DNA of 16,119 nt from positions 1 through 16,119 of the forward strand of contig CAYQAJ010000105.1 of assembly GCA_964415245.1 (NCBI GenBank). Reading direction: 5' to 3'. The notes beneath the pieces are model-generated. The model did no database searches. It had not been told where the DNA came from and saw only the letters and a program-made list of their open reading frames with translations. Source of the stretch: CAYQAJ01 sp964415245 (GTDB taxonomy: Bacteria > Planctomycetota > Planctomycetia > Pirellulales > Pirellulaceae). A program made the translations under genes and the position numbers. Below are positions 6,931-15,197 of the stretch, piece by piece (positions within the stretch are counted from its first letter, which is position 1; each line of letters starts with the position of its first letter).

Positions 6931-7782
6931 TCATTCGGTGCAATCGTCGGCAGTCGAAGGCGCGTCCGTCATCTCCTCGTCGGACTGTTCCGATTCGTGT
7001 TCAATTGATGACGCGACTTCTTCCGTGTCTTTTACCTTCCGTTTTCGGACTTGCCGCTTCGGGTCCACGATCGAAATTCGCACATTCTCCATTTCCGTCA
7101 GGGCTGTCTCGTTGAGCAGACGGCGCACTCCGGTCACAATTTCCTCGGGCGACAGCAGGACGCCCGAATCCTTTCTCAACTTTCTCCGGATTGCACTAAG
7201 CGAAGACTCCGACAAGATTGCCTGCAGCAAGCTTCGGGGGTGAAGGACGTTCGTCTTTTGCCAAAGATCATCCAACCCTCCTTTCTTGACGTGCTTATAC
7301 GAAATCAAATCGAATCGTGCCGCGATTAACGACACATCGTCGGTAAGCAAGTTCCATTGGTGAATCAACTTCGTAATTGGCGGTTGTCCGAACGATACGT
7401 GGTAGAGTTTCCAGTCCTTGGAGTTCGTGAGGAGAATCCACTCGCAGCCTGCGTTGATGGCGTAGGACGACACCTGCTTCAGGTGTTTCGGCGCAAGATC
7501 GACGCAGACTCGCTTGATTTCGATCATGATCTCCGGTTTGGCCGATTCACCATCGCCAAGCTGAATTGCGAAGTCGACGTGTTCGGTTTCCCCCGCCCCA
7601 CGCACGGCACGCTCGCGCGAGAGGTGCCTGAAGGCATCGTATCCCAAGATGGATTCAAATATCCGTTCGATCCGACGCCGAGTTTCGGCCTCATTGCAAT
7701 CAGCCCTCTCGGCTGCTTCGATCATGGATCGCGCGTCGAGGAGCGCGCGTTTCGTCTCTTTGTCCAGGGCGGTACGTGCCAT
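6931..7782 (-). CDS. Stand-alone HsdR N-terminal-like PD-(D/E)xK nuclease
   Basis: A 283-residue protein resembling the N-terminal nuclease domain of type I restriction R subunits (HSDR_N-type, PF04313/PF13588). The RecB-like nuclease core is visible: D70 in EHVDFAI, E88 and K90 in MIEIK, and Q103/Y107 in QVSSY at the QxxxY motif, followed by the strand CEWILLTNSKDWKLYHV. There is no helicase domain and no hsdM or hsdS nearby, so this is not a complete restriction system. After about residue 240 comes a basic patch (RKRKVK) and an acidic, likely disordered tail. The start at 7782 has GGGGAG (7791-7796 on this strand) 8 bases upstream. It is the only reverse-strand gene, and its GC content is visibly lower than its neighbours', suggesting transfer. 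Its role (defence, repair or other) is open. Confidence 0.8.
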   Translation of the reverse strand: MARTALDKETKRALLDARSMIEAAERADCNEAETRRRIERIFESILGYDAFRHLSRERAVRGAGETEHVDFAIQLGDGESAKPEIMIEIKRVCVDLAPKHLKQVSSYAINAGCEWILLTNSKDWKLYHVSFGQPPITKLIHQWNLLTDDVSLIAARFDLISYKHVKKGGLDDLWQKTNVLHPRSLLQAILSESSLSAIRRKLRKDSGVLLSPEEIVTGVRRLLNETALTEMENVRISIVDPKRQVRKRKVKDTEEVASSIEHESEQSDEEMTDAPSTADDCTE

Positions 7783-8185
7783 GCTTTTTTCTCCCCAGTT
7801 GCATGCTCAAGTCGTATCCTGAGCAGTTTCCGGGTAACGAGGGAAGCGGCGGTCGAGCGCGAAACGAACATGACGCGGAACATCGGATGATAACCCTTGC
7901 CGAGTTCAGTGTCACGCATTTCACGGCACGTCGCGTACTCGCTTTATCGCACTCGGTGAAGCCAACGAGCGGTTCGCGCCCCCAGCGTTGCGGCCATGGA
8001 GGCGATCGGCGCTGCTACCCCACCCGCTTTGAACCTTTGTCCAGCCCGGGGGCACCAAAAAGCGTGCCGGAACCGATGGGCCGGGTATCGAAGTCTCAAT
8101 TTGGGAGTCCCTAGCAGCCGGAAATCGGTCTCGCTCAGCCGATTTGCTTACCCGGCGGCGACTTAGGACGAGAAGATTTGCTTGC
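7783..8185. other. About 400 bases without a recognised gene
   Basis: It holds the promoter region of the reverse-strand nuclease, short frames without family resemblance, and a hairpin of AAATCGG (8122-8128) with CCGATTT (8139-8145) around a 10-base loop. GATTTGCTT occurs at 8141-8149 and again at 8175-8183, just before the assembly gap. I see no RNA gene or mobile element here. Confidence 0.5.
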
Positions 8186-8285
8186 NNNNNNNNNNNNNNN
8201 NNNNNNNNNNNNNNNNNNNNNNNNNNNNNNNNNNNNNNNNNNNNNNNNNNNNNNNNNNNNNNNNNNNNNNNNNNNNNNNNNNNNN
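8186..8285. other. Assembly gap (100 Ns)
   Basis: Exactly 100 unknown bases, the usual placeholder for a scaffold join of unknown length. Genes at this position, and the true distance between the nuclease and the DUF1549 gene, cannot be judged. Confidence 0.99.
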
Positions 8286-8301
8286 AGAAAGGGGGTGGTC
8301 G

Positions 8302-9930
8302 ATGAAGCGGTCGGCTTTGTCGATAGCTTTGGTCGTCGCGGCGATGAGCGCGGCGCTTTTCGTGCCGGCCGCCCCGGCCGCTGAACCGGAGGGTAGCGCT
8401 GCCCCCACTCCCGAGGCGGCCGCCACAACGGACACTGGTGCCGCCGCTTGGGACGCGGCCGCCATGACTCGCCGCGTCGACGAGCGGCTGGCCGAGCGGT
8501 CCAACGCCGAGGGTGTCGAAACCGCTCCGCTGGCATCCGATGCAGAGTTTCTGCGGCGGGCGTACGTCGATCTCACCGGCCGCATCCCGCGCGTGAACGA
8601 AGCCCGCGACTTTCTCGAAGACACCCGGCCCGATCGCCGCCGTCTGCTCATCGACGCGCTGTTGGAGAAGCCCGACCACGCTACGCATCTAGCCGCGACG
8701 TGGCGGCAGTTTCTGCTCCCCGATAATACCAACGTGCAGGTGTTCGGCGGGTCGTTCGGCTTTGAGGGATGGCTGCGCGAGAACTTCGCCGACAACAAGC
8801 CCTACGACCAAATGGTTCGCGAACTGCTGCTGGCCCAGGGGAACCTGAACGGCGGCCAGACCGGGCCCCTGCTCTTCTACAGCGCGGTGCAGGGCAAGCC
8901 CGAGGAGCTGGCCGCCAACACGTCGCGGGCGTTTTTGGGCGTGCAGATCCAATGCGCCCAGTGTCACGATCACCCGTTCGACCACTGGTCGCAGCGCGAT
9001 TTCTGGGGCTATGCCGCGTTCTTCGCCCGATTGGCGCCTCCACAGGCGCAGCAGCAATTCCTGACGGTGGTGGCCGACGCGGAGGAAGGCGACGTAAAAC
9101 TCCCCGACACCGAAGAGGTGGTGCCGCCGCAGTTTTTGGGGGGAGGCATTGTGCCCGATGAAGCGGGTGTCACGCGTCGGCAGAAGCTGGCCGACTGGTT
9201 CACCGCCGCAGACAACCCGTACTTCGCCAAGGCGGCGGTCAACCGCGTGTGGGCGCACCTGTTCGGTCGGGGGCTGGTCGACCCGGTCGACGATTTGGGC
9301 GACCACAATCCGGTAAGCCATCCAGTGCTCATGGATGAACTGGCCGATTACTTCGTGAAGAGCGGCTACGATTTGCGGGGCTTGATCCGCGTGCTGGCCA
9401 ACACACAGGCCTACCAGCTCACGAGCGCGTCGCCCGACGGGACCCAAGTGCCGGCCGACCTTTTTGTGCGGATGGCGATCAAGTCGCTCACTGCCGAGCA
9501 GCTTTACGACTGCCTCGAAGTGGCAACGTGCCGGCGCGAAGCGGCCGCGTCGCAGCAATTCAACGGTCGGCAGTTCGATGCGTCGCGGCAGACGTTTCTG
9601 TCGAAGTTTTCCGATCCCGCCGCCGGGCCCACCGACTACCACGCCGGAATTCCCCAGGCGCTGACACTGATGAACGGCAGCGTGATGCGCGATGCGGTCG
9701 ACCTGGAGAAAAGCGACGTGCTGGCGGCGCTGCGGGCGCCGTTCTTCAACGACGAGCATCGCGTCGAGACGCTGTTCCTGGCCACGCTCACGCGATTGCC
9801 AAGCGACGCTGAGCGCGAGAAATTCTTGAGTTACGTCAACTTGCGCTCGACGCGCGAGGAGAAGGACCAAGCACTGGCCGACGTGCTGTGGGCGCTGCTC
9901 AACTCGGCGGAGTTTACGTTGAATCACTGA
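8302..9930 (+). CDS. DUF1549/DUF1553 secreted protein with CxxCH motif
   Basis: A 542-residue protein with a signal peptide (residues 1-27, ending PAAPAAE). The DUF1549 part (about 55-260) shows FLRRAYVDLTGRIPRVNEARDFL and FLGVQIQCAQCHDHPFDHW, in which C218, C221 and H222 form a CxxCH. That could bind haem c, although the motif is part of the family core and haem has not been shown here. DUF1553 (about 300-530) shows ADNPYFAKAAVNRVWAHLFGRGL and DDLGDHNPVSHP. The ATG at 8302 has AGGGGG (8290-8295) with a 6-base spacer. This is the short form, without an extra cytochrome or LamG domain. The family is expanded in planctomycetes and typically paired with DUF1501, as here. Its biochemical role is unsettled; polysaccharide-related surface functions have been suggested. 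Because it follows the gap, an upstream operon partner may be missing. Confidence 0.92.
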   Translation: MKRSALSIALVVAAMSAALFVPAAPAAEPEGSAAPTPEAAATTDTGAAAWDAAAMTRRVDERLAERSNAEGVETAPLASDAEFLRRAYVDLTGRIPRVNEARDFLEDTRPDRRRLLIDALLEKPDHATHLAATWRQFLLPDNTNVQVFGGSFGFEGWLRENFADNKPYDQMVRELLLAQGNLNGGQTGPLLFYSAVQGKPEELAANTSRAFLGVQIQCAQCHDHPFDHWSQRDFWGYAAFFARLAPPQAQQQFLTVVADAEEGDVKLPDTEEVVPPQFLGGGIVPDEAGVTRRQKLADWFTAADNPYFAKAAVNRVWAHLFGRGLVDPVDDLGDHNPVSHPVLMDELADYFVKSGYDLRGLIRVLANTQAYQLTSASPDGTQVPADLFVRMAIKSLTAEQLYDCLEVATCRREAAASQQFNGRQFDASRQTFLSKFSDPAAGPTDYHAGIPQALTLMNGSVMRDAVDLEKSDVLAALRAPFFNDEHRVETLFLATLTRLPSDAEREKFLSYVNLRSTREEKDQALADVLWALLNSAEFTLNH

Positions 9931-9936
9931 CGCAAG

Positions 9937-9975
9937 TTTTCCGTGTTCAGCCGGAAGGCTATCACGAACTGAAAA
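9937..9975. repeat. Short heptamer repeat pair in opposite orientations
   Basis: Two forward units (TTTTCCG, TGTTCAG) at 9937-9950 are followed by one reverse unit (CTGAAAA) at 9969-9975. They lie in the gap between the DUF1549/1553 gene and the DUF1501 gene. The flanks CGCAAGTTTTC and TGAAAACTC recall those of the larger copy at 15192-15349. Confidence 0.6.
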
Positions 9976-10040
9976 CTCGCGATGCGGAACCTACACGTCG
10001 CAACGAATACAAAACGGCAACACTAACCAAGGTGAGCGCT

Positions 10041-11363
10041 ATGTCAAACTTCAACCGTCGTCAGTTGCTCAAGGCCGCGGGCCTGGGTGTGTTGGGCTAC
10101 AGCGCCAGCGGGTGGCTGCCCGTGCTGGCCGATCAAGTTGCCAATGACCCCAAGCGGCGGCGGCACTGCATTCTGTTGTGGATGACCGGCGGGCCCACGC
10201 AAACCGACACGTTCGACATGAAGCCGGGGCACGAGAACGGCGGCGAATTCCAAGAGGTGGAAACGAACGCCCCTGGTCTCCGCTTCAGCGAGCATCTGCC
10301 CAAGCTGGCGACGATGGCCGACCAGCTTGCCGTGGTCCGCAGCCTGAGCACCAAGGAAGGCGACCACGGACGCGGCACCTACCTGATGCGAACCGGCCAC
10401 CAGCCTATGGGGCCGATCCGCTATCCCAGCATCGGGGCGTCGATTTCCAAGGAGCTGGGGCACGAGACCGACGAGGTGCCTAACTTCGTGAGCATCGCGC
10501 CGTACCGCGCCTTCAACCAGGCGGCATTCGGCCCCGGGTTTCTGGGGCCACGTTACGCGCCGCTGTCTGTAGGGGCGACCGACGTCTTCCAGCAGCAGGC
10601 GCAGCAGAATCCCGACACCTATGCCGAGCTGCGCGTCGACGATCTCGGCTCCTTGTCGGGCGAGGGGCAGAGCGGCCGGCTCGATCTATGGAATTCGCTG
10701 GAAGAGGGGTTTTTGGCGACGCACCGCGCCCCGGCCCCGGTCACGCATAGCACCGTGTACCAGCGGGCCCTGCGACTGATGAACAGCGCCGCCGCCCGCG
10801 CGTTTGACCTTTCCGAGGAGCCCGACACGGTGCGCGACGCCTATGGCCGCGGTCGGTTCGGCCAGGGCTGCCTGATGGCGCGGCGGCTGATCGAGCAGGG
10901 AGTAGCGTTTGTCGAAGTGTCGCTGGGTACGTTCGCCGGGTCGATCGGCTGGGACACACACCAGAACAATTTTCCCGCGGTGAAGCAGTTGTCGGGCGAG
11001 CTCGATGCCGGCTGGGGCACGCTGATGGCGGAGCTCAAGGAGCGCGGGTTGCTGGAATCGACCACGATTTTGTGGATGGGCGAGTTCGGCCGCACGCCGC
11101 AGATCAACCGTGCCGCGGGGCGCGACCACTTCCCCGCCGCCTGGACGTCCGTGCTGGCCGGAGGTGGAATCGCGGGCGGTCAGGCATACGGCCGCACCAG
11201 CGCCGAAGGCACCACGGTGGAAGAGGGCAAGGTCGACGTGGGCGACGTATTGGCGACGCTTTGCTCCGCCTTGGGCGTCGACCCGAGCCACCAGAACGTT
11301 TCGGAAATGGGCCGGCCGATTCGCCTCGCCGAAGGGGAGCCGATCAAGCAAGTCCTCGCGTGA
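10041..11363 (+). CDS. DUF1501 Tat-exported protein
   Basis: A 440-residue DUF1501 protein, a family with an alkaline-phosphatase/sulfatase-like fold. It begins MSNFNRRQLLKAAGLGVLGY, with a twin-arginine motif (NRRQLLK, arginines 6-7) and a hydrophobic stretch, so folded export is expected. Family landmarks are CILLWMTGGPTQTDTFDMKPG near the N-terminus, DHGRGTYLMRTGHQP, GWDTHQNNF, and WMGEFGRTPQINRAAGRDHF, all near where metal ligands fall in this fold. The ATG at 10041 has the purine-rich AAGGTGAG (10029-10036) just upstream. The open frame extends back to 9888 inside the previous gene, but the Tat signal fixes the start. Its position directly after DUF1549/1553 is the standard planctomycete arrangement, implying a joint and still undefined extracytoplasmic role. 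Confidence 0.93.
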   Translation: MSNFNRRQLLKAAGLGVLGYSASGWLPVLADQVANDPKRRRHCILLWMTGGPTQTDTFDMKPGHENGGEFQEVETNAPGLRFSEHLPKLATMADQLAVVRSLSTKEGDHGRGTYLMRTGHQPMGPIRYPSIGASISKELGHETDEVPNFVSIAPYRAFNQAAFGPGFLGPRYAPLSVGATDVFQQQAQQNPDTYAELRVDDLGSLSGEGQSGRLDLWNSLEEGFLATHRAPAPVTHSTVYQRALRLMNSAAARAFDLSEEPDTVRDAYGRGRFGQGCLMARRLIEQGVAFVEVSLGTFAGSIGWDTHQNNFPAVKQLSGELDAGWGTLMAELKERGLLESTTILWMGEFGRTPQINRAAGRDHFPAAWTSVLAGGGIAGGQAYGRTSAEGTTVEEGKVDVGDVLATLCSALGVDPSHQNVSEMGRPIRLAEGEPIKQVLA

Positions 11364-11416
11364 CGGAGTCGCGCCAGAGTGCGATTCGTCCGCCAGTCCA
11401 AACGGGGAGCAGAATC

Positions 11417-13285
11417 ATGCCCAGACGCGTAACGATTTCGACGGTCGCTTGTCTTGTGGTCGCGGTGTCTTCCGCGGGCCGACTCTGCGGCGACGAACGG
11501 CCGGCGACAGAAGAACCGGACCGGTTGGTCGTTCGGCTGAGGCAAATCGAGGTCAACGGCGAGAAGGCCGTCGTCGTAATCAAGGACCGGGACGACGCGC
11601 CGGGTGAGCCGCGTAAAGTGGTAGTTGTACAGAACGTGGGCGCCGGCGGCGCCGTGGTCGTGCAACAGCAAGGTGTCGGTGCCGGCGCCGACGTTCCCGA
11701 CGAGGTCGATCCGCGCGACAACGTCGTGCGGCTGCTATTGTTGTTGCCGGGCGGGCCGATTGTGTTCGACGTGTCCATGACTATCGACGGGTGGCCGTAT
11801 CAGGTGCCGCTGGAAGCGATCGTCGATGAGTGGCAAAAGGTAATCGATCCCGACGACGCAGGCAAAACGACCTGGGCCGAGGCACTGGCCAACCCCCGCT
11901 TTGCAGACGGCCGCATGGCGTACACCGCCCAGAACGAGCAAGTTCGGGATCGCCTGGTTCAGCAGTACGACACCAACGGCGATTCGCTCATCGATCGCGG
12001 CGAGCTGCGGCGGCTGGTGGCCCAATCGACGGGGGGCGCCTCGTTCGCGCTGCTCAATTACAATTACTCGCAAAACCTGTCCGGCCCGCTGCAGGAGCTT
12101 CTCGACACCGACTCGAGCGGCGAGCTATCGCCCGAGGAGTTGGCCGAAGTCGAGGCGCGCTTGAAGAGCCGCGACGCCAACGACAACGACGTGCTCGATC
12201 AGAACGAGCTGCTGGCCAGTGGTGGGGCGTATGGCGTCCAGCGGCGTGGAGCTGTGGCGAGACGGGAGCAGATACTCTATCACGTCACGTCGTCGACCGA
12301 CTTCGCAGCCCTGCATCAAGTGCTGGCCGCGCGCTACGGCAAGGACGGCGCGCTCTCGATCGAGAGCTTTGCGCTGGTGCCCGGCCTCGGCCTGCGTCTC
12401 GACATCAACCGCGATTCGTCGATCGACAAAGACGAGTTGGCCGGCCTGCTTTCGATCTTCCCCCACCTGCAGCTTGAGCTGAACCTGGGTGAAACGGGCG
12501 CCCTCCCCGCGGGACTGCGCGTGGTGTCGGTAACCGAGGACTTGCGTCAGCGGCTCCGATCGCCCGTTGAGGTGACGGAGAACGAGCAGTTCGTGCTCGA
12601 CGTGCCGGGGGCGCGGGTGCAAGTCAGCGCCTCGAATGTCACGCCCACCTACGCCAACTACGATCAGTCGGTCACGGCGATGATGAATCAGTACGACAAG
12701 GACAAGAACGGCTACCTGGAAAAGGACGAGCTGCAGCAGGGATTGGCGCAGCAGTTCGACGCCTGGGACGCCAACGCCGACGGCAAGGTGTTCGCCGACG
12801 AGATCAAGGCGTCGTACGAGAAACTGCAGGCCAACACGTTCAAGCGGGTGTCGGCCGGTGCCGCCGACCAGGGCAACGCGCTCTTTGCGACCATCGACGC
12901 CAACGGCGACGGACGCATCGGCCTGCGGGAGATGCACGCGGCGGCGGAGAGGCTGGCCACGCTGGATACCGACGGCAACGGCGAAGTGGCCGCGGTGGAA
13001 ATCCCCCTCAATGTACGGGTCGCGCTTGCGCGGGGACCGTACGCTTATCAGGGACTGTACGACTACCGTCAGGTGCGGAATTTTTCCAGCGGCGGAGCCG
13101 TCGGCCCTGGCCAGCAGCAAAAGCCGGACGGACCCGAGTGGTTCTTTCGCATGGACCGCAACGTCGATGGCGACATCTCGCCGCGCGAATTCCTGGGCGA
13201 CGCCGAGCTGTTCAACAAGATCGACACCAACGGCGATGGCTTTATCGACAAGGACGAAGCCAAGGCGGCAGATCAGGGGGAATGA
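11417..13285 (+). CDS. Secreted EF-hand protein with ten calcium-binding-type loops
   Basis: A 622-residue protein with a signal peptide (about residues 1-26). Ten EF-hand-type loops are visible, beginning near residues 185 (DTNGDSLIDRGEL), 230, 253, 329, 427, 451, 494, 517, 580 and 603 (DTNGDGFIDKDEA). Eight fall into pairs 23-24 residues apart (230/253, 427/451, 494/517, 580/603). That spacing is close to calcium-binding dockerin or calerythrin-like repeats and tighter than many classical EF-hand pairs. A segment without loops at about 350-425 includes a short beta-rich stretch, DVPGARVQVSASNV. The ATG at 11417 has GGGGAG (11404-11409) with a 7-base spacer. It lies 53 bases after the DUF1501 gene on the same strand, so co-transcription is likely and the protein may be a calcium-dependent partner of the exported DUF1549/DUF1501 pair. 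No enzymatic domain is recognised. Confidence 0.9.
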   Translation: MPRRVTISTVACLVVAVSSAGRLCGDERPATEEPDRLVVRLRQIEVNGEKAVVVIKDRDDAPGEPRKVVVVQNVGAGGAVVVQQQGVGAGADVPDEVDPRDNVVRLLLLLPGGPIVFDVSMTIDGWPYQVPLEAIVDEWQKVIDPDDAGKTTWAEALANPRFADGRMAYTAQNEQVRDRLVQQYDTNGDSLIDRGELRRLVAQSTGGASFALLNYNYSQNLSGPLQELLDTDSSGELSPEELAEVEARLKSRDANDNDVLDQNELLASGGAYGVQRRGAVARREQILYHVTSSTDFAALHQVLAARYGKDGALSIESFALVPGLGLRLDINRDSSIDKDELAGLLSIFPHLQLELNLGETGALPAGLRVVSVTEDLRQRLRSPVEVTENEQFVLDVPGARVQVSASNVTPTYANYDQSVTAMMNQYDKDKNGYLEKDELQQGLAQQFDAWDANADGKVFADEIKASYEKLQANTFKRVSAGAADQGNALFATIDANGDGRIGLREMHAAAERLATLDTDGNGEVAAVEIPLNVRVALARGPYAYQGLYDYRQVRNFSSGGAVGPGQQQKPDGPEWFFRMDRNVDGDISPREFLGDAELFNKIDTNGDGFIDKDEAKAADQGE

Positions 13286-13297
13286 TCGCCCATCGGG

Positions 13298-13324
13298 GTC
13301 CATTCCGTCCATATCGTCCATTTC
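13298..13324 (+). repeat. Three tandem GTCCATnnC nonamers
   Basis: Three 9-base units share GTCCAT, at 13298-13306, 13307-13315 and 13316-13324. They start 13 bases after the stop of the EF-hand gene. On the reverse strand they would read as ATGGAC repeats. Confidence 0.7.
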
Positions 13325-13464
13325 CGCGCATCGCGCATCTGCCGTGTAGCCGCTTGCATCTGCGTTTCAGACCGGTATCATCGACCGCGGGACATGAATC
13401 CGCGGCGGTGTGCGCTACGGCATGCGCCGCCTCTGGCGCTGCCGCGCTCGGGAGAACCGGCACG

Positions 13465-14286
13465 ATGAAACTCGGCCTCATCAACTCGGCCTGGGTGCAG
13501 GCCAACCAGCCCACCACGTTCGGACTGCGCAAAACCAAGGAGATCGGCTTCGACACCATCGACGTTTTCGTCGATCCGCTCGACGTCGACGTTCGCGAGA
13601 GGCGGCTCATCAAGGACGAGTGCGATCGGCTCGATCTGCCCATCGTTTCGATCGCCTGCGTGGCGCTGGGGCTGGTCGACTTCAATCCCTCGGTGCAGCG
13701 GTTTCAGGTCGATCGCGTCAAGGCGTACCTCGACCTGGCGTACGAGTACCAGGCCAAGAACGTGCTATTGGTGCTGGGCGAGTACATCTGGAATCAAGAG
13801 GTCATTCCCCCCGAGGAGCAGTGGCGAATGGGCGTCGAAAACTGCCGCCGCTTGGGCGATCATGCCGCCAAACTTGGCGTGCAGATCGCGCTGGAGCTGG
13901 AGCCGTTCAAGCTCTCGCTGCTGGGCAACGTCGACAACATGGTGCGATTCATCGACGACTGCGATCACGAGGCGGTGAGGGCCAACATCGACGTTTCGCA
14001 CCTACTCCTGGCCGACGTGAAGCCCGCGGAGCTGCGACGGCTGAAGGGCAAAGCGATCCACGTACACATCTCGGATTGCGACGGCAAGCGGCACGGCGAT
14101 TTGCCCCCGGGGCGCGGCGTGGTTCCGTTCGAGCCGTACTTGAAAGAGATCAAAGCGCTGGGAATCGACGGCGCGATTTCGATCGAGCTGGAGTACTCGC
14201 CCGAGCCCGATCGAATCGTGGAGTGGGTTACGGAGGCGTATCGCGAAACCGACAAGCTGCTGCAAGGCGCGGGCCTGCGGGGATGA
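13465..14286 (+). CDS. Sugar phosphate isomerase/epimerase (TIM barrel, AP_endonuc_2 fold)
   Basis: A 273-residue cytoplasmic protein of the xylose-isomerase-like TIM-barrel family (PF01261), whose members isomerise or epimerise sugars or inositols with a divalent metal. Candidate metal ligands are E146 (LELEP), D176 and H179 (NIDVSH), H201 (HVHISD) and E241 (SIELEYS), each at the end of a predicted barrel strand. The start at 13465 has GGGAGA (13450-13455) 9 bases upstream. The open frame reaches back to 13138, inside the previous gene, but MKLGLINSAW is the typical first strand. It ends 3 bases before the PhyH-type gene, so the two are almost certainly co-transcribed. With the following oxidoreductase, they suggest a small sugar or polyol conversion pathway. 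The exact substrate is not readable. Confidence 0.88.
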   Translation: MKLGLINSAWVQANQPTTFGLRKTKEIGFDTIDVFVDPLDVDVRERRLIKDECDRLDLPIVSIACVALGLVDFNPSVQRFQVDRVKAYLDLAYEYQAKNVLLVLGEYIWNQEVIPPEEQWRMGVENCRRLGDHAAKLGVQIALELEPFKLSLLGNVDNMVRFIDDCDHEAVRANIDVSHLLLADVKPAELRRLKGKAIHVHISDCDGKRHGDLPPGRGVVPFEPYLKEIKALGIDGAISIELEYSPEPDRIVEWVTEAYRETDKLLQGAGLRG

Positions 14287-14289
14287 TGT

Positions 14290-15126
14290 ATGGGTAACCA
14301 ACCTCTTACGCTTGCTCAGGTCGAAGCTTTCGATCGCGACGGCTACCTGTTCGTCGAGCACCTTCTCGACGCCGAAGAAACCGCGCTTCTGCAAGAGGCC
14401 GCCCGCGCCGATTCCGTTATGCAGAAGGCCGCCATGGACGTCCGCGACTCGTCGGGCCGCCGCACCAACCTTTCGCTGTGGAATCACCCGGGCGACGACA
14501 TCTACGGCACGATCGCCCGCTGCGAACGCATCGTGGGGGCGATGGAGCAGTTGCTCGGGGGCGAGGTGTACCATTACCACTCGAAACTGAGCGCCAAGGA
14601 CCCCAAAGTCGGCGGTGCGTGGGAATGGCATCAGGACTACGGCTACTGGTATCAGAACGGCTGTCTGTTCCCCAACATGGCCAGCGTGTTCATCGCCATC
14701 GACCCCTGCACGCGCGCGAACGGCTGCATGCAGGCGCTGCGCGGCTCGCACAAGCTGGGGCGGATCGATCACGGTCGCGTGGGCGAGCAGACGGGGGCCG
14801 ATCCCGAGCGCGTGGCCGAAGCGCTCAAGCGGCTCGAGCGTGTGTACTGCGAGATGGAGCCCGGCACCGGCTTTTACTTCCACTGCAACCTGCTGCACGC
14901 CTCGGAGCCGAACCTGAGCGACAAGCCGCGATGGGGGCTGTTGTGCTGCTACAACGCCGCTCGCAACGATCCCTACAAAGAGTCGCACCACCCGCGTTAC
15001 ACGCCGCTTGAGAGAGTGCCCGATTCGGCGATCAAGGAGTTAGGCGCCCGGCCGAGCAGTGCGGCGCAGCGCTACGTGCGGCAGGAAGTCGATCAGACAA
15101 CGGGCGGGCAGAAGAGGATTCCCTAG
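14290..15126 (+). CDS. PhyH-family Fe(II)/2-oxoglutarate dioxygenase
   Basis: A 278-residue phytanoyl-CoA dioxygenase family protein (PF05721). It opens with LTLAQVEAFDRDGYLFVEHLLD, the typical start of this family. The iron facial triad is visible as H114 and D116 (WEWHQDYGYW) and H203 (NLLHASEPN), with R214 (DKPRWGL) positioned to bind 2-oxoglutarate. Residues 147-154 read MQALRGSH, a usual core element. The family hydroxylates small molecules; the substrate here is unknown, and the acyl-CoA of the human enzyme should not be assumed. The start ATG at 14290 lies just after the TGA of the isomerase gene and follows a GGGGATG purine run, which suggests translational coupling. Confidence 0.92.
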   Translation: MGNQPLTLAQVEAFDRDGYLFVEHLLDAEETALLQEAARADSVMQKAAMDVRDSSGRRTNLSLWNHPGDDIYGTIARCERIVGAMEQLLGGEVYHYHSKLSAKDPKVGGAWEWHQDYGYWYQNGCLFPNMASVFIAIDPCTRANGCMQALRGSHKLGRIDHGRVGEQTGADPERVAEALKRLERVYCEMEPGTGFYFHCNLLHASEPNLSDKPRWGLLCCYNAARNDPYKESHHPRYTPLERVPDSAIKELGARPSSAAQRYVRQEVDQTTGGQKRIP

Positions 15127-15197
15127 GACCTCACTGCGATGCCGTATCTCCCGACTTGCAACCGCGATAACGCGAAAGGGCGACTGCGGAACGCAAG

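Noticed and set aside
6931..7782. A type I restriction-modification system
   Set aside because: Only an HsdR N-terminal-like nuclease domain is present; helicase, hsdM and hsdS are absent in the visible sequence.
8689..9927. 412-codon reverse-strand open frame
   Set aside because: It lies entirely opposite the DUF1549/DUF1553 gene and has no family resemblance; such shadows are expected in GC-rich coding DNA.
12125..13321. 398-codon reverse-strand open frame
   Set aside because: It is antisense to the EF-hand gene; its regular V/D-rich composition mirrors the EF-hand repeats.
14002..14991. 329-codon reverse-strand open frame
   Set aside because: It spans the isomerase and PhyH genes in antisense, both of which are clearly coding on the other strand.
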